Assembly (NCBI GenBank): GCA_013812565.1 | Contig: JACCTF010000350.1 | Span: 1-7,245, forward strand | From: Pyrinomonadaceae bacterium | GTDB lineage: Bacteria; Acidobacteriota; Blastocatellia; Pyrinomonadales; Pyrinomonadaceae | Direction: 5' to 3' | Length of the DNA stretch: 7,245 nucleotides | Shown: positions 5,585-7,245 of the stretch, piece by piece | How the letters are laid out: each line of letters opens with the position of its first letter | Numbering within the stretch: position 1 is the first letter of the stretch | Notes under the pieces: model-generated | Told to the model about the DNA's origin: nothing | Databases searched by the model: none | What the model saw: only the letters and a program-made list of their open reading frames with translations | Position numbers and translations under genes: made by a program

Positions 5585-7245
5585 ATGTTACAAGGTTACA
5601 CAACAGTCGCCCTGCTTATTTGCTCACTGCTATTGCCAAGTTTGCAGGTGGGCGCACAACAACCCGCGATCCAACGAACTTCAGCACAAGCGCCTGCGAC
5701 GCCAACCTCAATTCCAACTCAACCAGCTTCGCATATTGCCCTGACTGCTGCCGCCTCAACCTCTGCGGTAGACCCTAGCGACCCGGTCGAACGCATCAAG
5801 GACGAGGGACTCAACCGCTCGCAGGTGATGCCGACGCTTTCGTATTTAACCGATGTTATCGGGCCACGCCTGACGGCCTCGCCCAATATGAAGCGAGCCA
5901 ACGAATGGACGCGCGATAAGTTGACGGAGTGGGGCATGCAGAACGCCCACCTCGAAGCGTGGGGGCCGTTCGGGCGTGGATGGACATTGAAGAGCTTTTC
6001 CGCGCAGGTCACTGAGCCGCAGAACATTCCGTTGATTGCTTATCCGAAAGCTTGGTCGCCCGGAACAAACGGCCCACTCACCGGCGAAGTAATTTATGTT
6101 GATGCGAAGACGGAAGCGGATCTACAAAAGTATAAAGGCAAGCTTCGCGGTGCAATCGTCCTAACCGGCCCGGTGCGTGAACTCAAGGCACACTTCCAAC
6201 CGCAGGGAACGCGTTTGACGGAAAAGGAACTGCTTGAACTCGCTGATGCTCCTGAGCCTGGGACACGCCAGAACCGCCGTTACCAACGGATGCTCAGTCA
6301 AATCGCCGCATTGAAATTTGAGCCGACAAAGCTTCAGTTTCTCATTGACGAGGGAGCCGCGTTGCTGATTGATCCGAGTCGCGCGGGCGACGGTGGCACA
6401 ATCTTTGTGCAATCGGCGACTGTGCCGCAACCGTTCTCCATTGAAGCGGTGATGGGCGCACGGCTCACGCCCTGGGCCAAGGACGCGCCCAAGTTCGTGC
6501 CGCAAATCGTGATGGCGACCGAACACTACAACCGCCTGGTGCGCATGATTCAGCAGAACCAGAAGTTGAAGATGACGGTTGATCTGGCCGTGCAGTTTCA
6601 CGACGAAGACCTCATGGGCTACAACACCATTGCTGAGATTCCGGGCACCGATCTCCGTGAAGAGGTTGTGATGCTCGGCGGGCACATGGACTCGTGGCAC
6701 TCGGGAACCGGCGCGACTGACAACGCCGCCGGTTGCGCCGTCACGATGGAAGCGATGCGCATTATCAAAGCATTGAACTTACAGCCACGACGCACGATCC
6801 GCATTGCTTTGTGGAGTGGCGAAGAGCAGGGATTGTTCGGCTCGCGCGCGTATGTGGCTGAGCACTTCGGCACGCTCAGCGACGGGTCAACGGCGGCAGC
6901 AATGGCGGCGATGATGGGAGGGCGGCAACAGAAGGTAACACCAAAGCCCGCCCACGAACGCTTCTCCGCCTACTTCAATCTCGACAACGGCACTGGCAAA
7001 ATCAGAGGGGTTTACTTGCAGGGAAATGAAGCCGTGCGCCCGATCTTCCGCCAGTGGCTCCAACCGTTCCGTGACATGGGAGCCTCCACGCTCAGCATCT
7101 CCGACACCGGGGGCACAGACCACCTCGCGTTTGATGCCGTCGGACTGCCCGGCTTCCAATTCATCCAGGACGAAATCGAATACGAGTCGCGCACGCACCA
7201 CTCGAACCAGGATGTTTACGACCGCATTCAATCCGACGACATGAA
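5585..7245 (+). CDS. Secreted M28-family zinc metallopeptidase, carboxypeptidase Q type, C-terminus missing
   Basis: 553 residues are visible before the window ends. The N-terminus is a hydrophobic secretion signal (residues 5-20) with a likely cleavage site after VGA (22-24); unusually, no basic residue precedes it. A Pro/Thr/Ala-rich stretch (25-60) leads into the mature enzyme. An inserted region (about 150-340) sits where related peptidases carry a protease-associated (PA) domain. The M28 catalytic domain then shows NTIAEIPG (347-354), GGHMDSW with H367 and D369, TDNAAG with D379, SGEEQG with E413 and E414, LDNGTG with D467, TGGTDH (508-513) and THHSNQD (537-543). These supply the expected two-zinc ligands and the general-base glutamate (E413). 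Such enzymes remove residues from peptides in the periplasm or outside the cell. AGGAG (5570-5574) is 10 bases before the ATG, and an in-frame stop at 5552 leaves no earlier start. Confidence 0.93.
   Translation, partial: MLQGYTTVALLICSLLLPSLQVGAQQPAIQRTSAQAPATPTSIPTQPASHIALTAAASTSAVDPSDPVERIKDEGLNRSQVMPTLSYLTDVIGPRLTASPNMKRANEWTRDKLTEWGMQNAHLEAWGPFGRGWTLKSFSAQVTEPQNIPLIAYPKAWSPGTNGPLTGEVIYVDAKTEADLQKYKGKLRGAIVLTGPVRELKAHFQPQGTRLTEKELLELADAPEPGTRQNRRYQRMLSQIAALKFEPTKLQFLIDEGAALLIDPSRAGDGGTIFVQSATVPQPFSIEAVMGARLTPWAKDAPKFVPQIVMATEHYNRLVRMIQQNQKLKMTVDLAVQFHDEDLMGYNTIAEIPGTDLREEVVMLGGHMDSWHSGTGATDNAAGCAVTMEAMRIIKALNLQPRRTIRIALWSGEEQGLFGSRAYVAEHFGTLSDGSTAAAMAAMMGGRQQKVTPKPAHERFSAYFNLDNGTGKIRGVYLQGNEAVRPIFRQWLQPFRDMGASTLSISDTGGTDHLAFDAVGLPGFQFIQDEIEYESRTHHSNQDVYDRIQSDDM

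Noticed and set aside
6161..6700. Open frame of 179 codons on the minus strand opposite the M28 gene
   Set aside because: The plus-strand frame encodes the recognisable M28 peptidase through this whole region, so the antisense frame is a codon-bias shadow.

Overview
The window looks like a piece of a bacterial chromosome of moderate GC content with mostly core genes. The best lineage guess is an Acidobacteriota-type organism, perhaps Blastocatellia. This rests on a short secreted protein with a WGxxGW-like C-terminal segment, a large secreted M28 peptidase and degenerate heptad-repeat palindromes between genes. It is an inference without a database search.

Left part (1-735): the 5' end of an enoyl-CoA hydratase/isomerase gene runs leftward and is cut by the window edge. 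A divergent intergenic region then carries a selenocysteine tRNA gene (anticodon UCA) with a plausible sigma70-type promoter. The tRNA gene is flanked on each side by a palindrome built from degenerate 7-base units. Each palindrome ends within 5-10 bases of a protein start codon: that of the hydratase on the left and that of dprA on the right. Neither start has a visible Shine-Dalgarno sequence.

Middle part (736-4705): dprA (DNA-processing protein, loads RecA on single-stranded DNA) is followed 179 bases later by topA (DNA topoisomerase I). This is a classic gene neighbourhood in many bacteria. topA carries a complete catalytic core and five C-terminal zinc-ribbon repeats, one of which has lost a cysteine. 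It ends at a strong stem-loop that probably acts as a two-way terminator, because the next gene converges on it.

Right part (4706-7245): a small leftward gene encodes an exported protein with a WGxxGW-like glycine/leucine-rich segment. A 544-base intergenic region follows, with a perfect TATAAT hexamer, a third heptad-repeat palindrome and two small hairpins. The window ends inside a rightward gene for a secreted M28-family metallopeptidase of the carboxypeptidase Q type; all zinc-binding motifs are present but the C-terminus is missing.

The genes do not form one pathway. DprA and TopA both act on DNA, the tRNA shows that the organism decodes UGA as selenocysteine, and the two right-hand genes concern exported proteins. 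I see no phage, transposon, CRISPR array or defence system. The most unusual signal is the set of three palindromic heptad-repeat elements.
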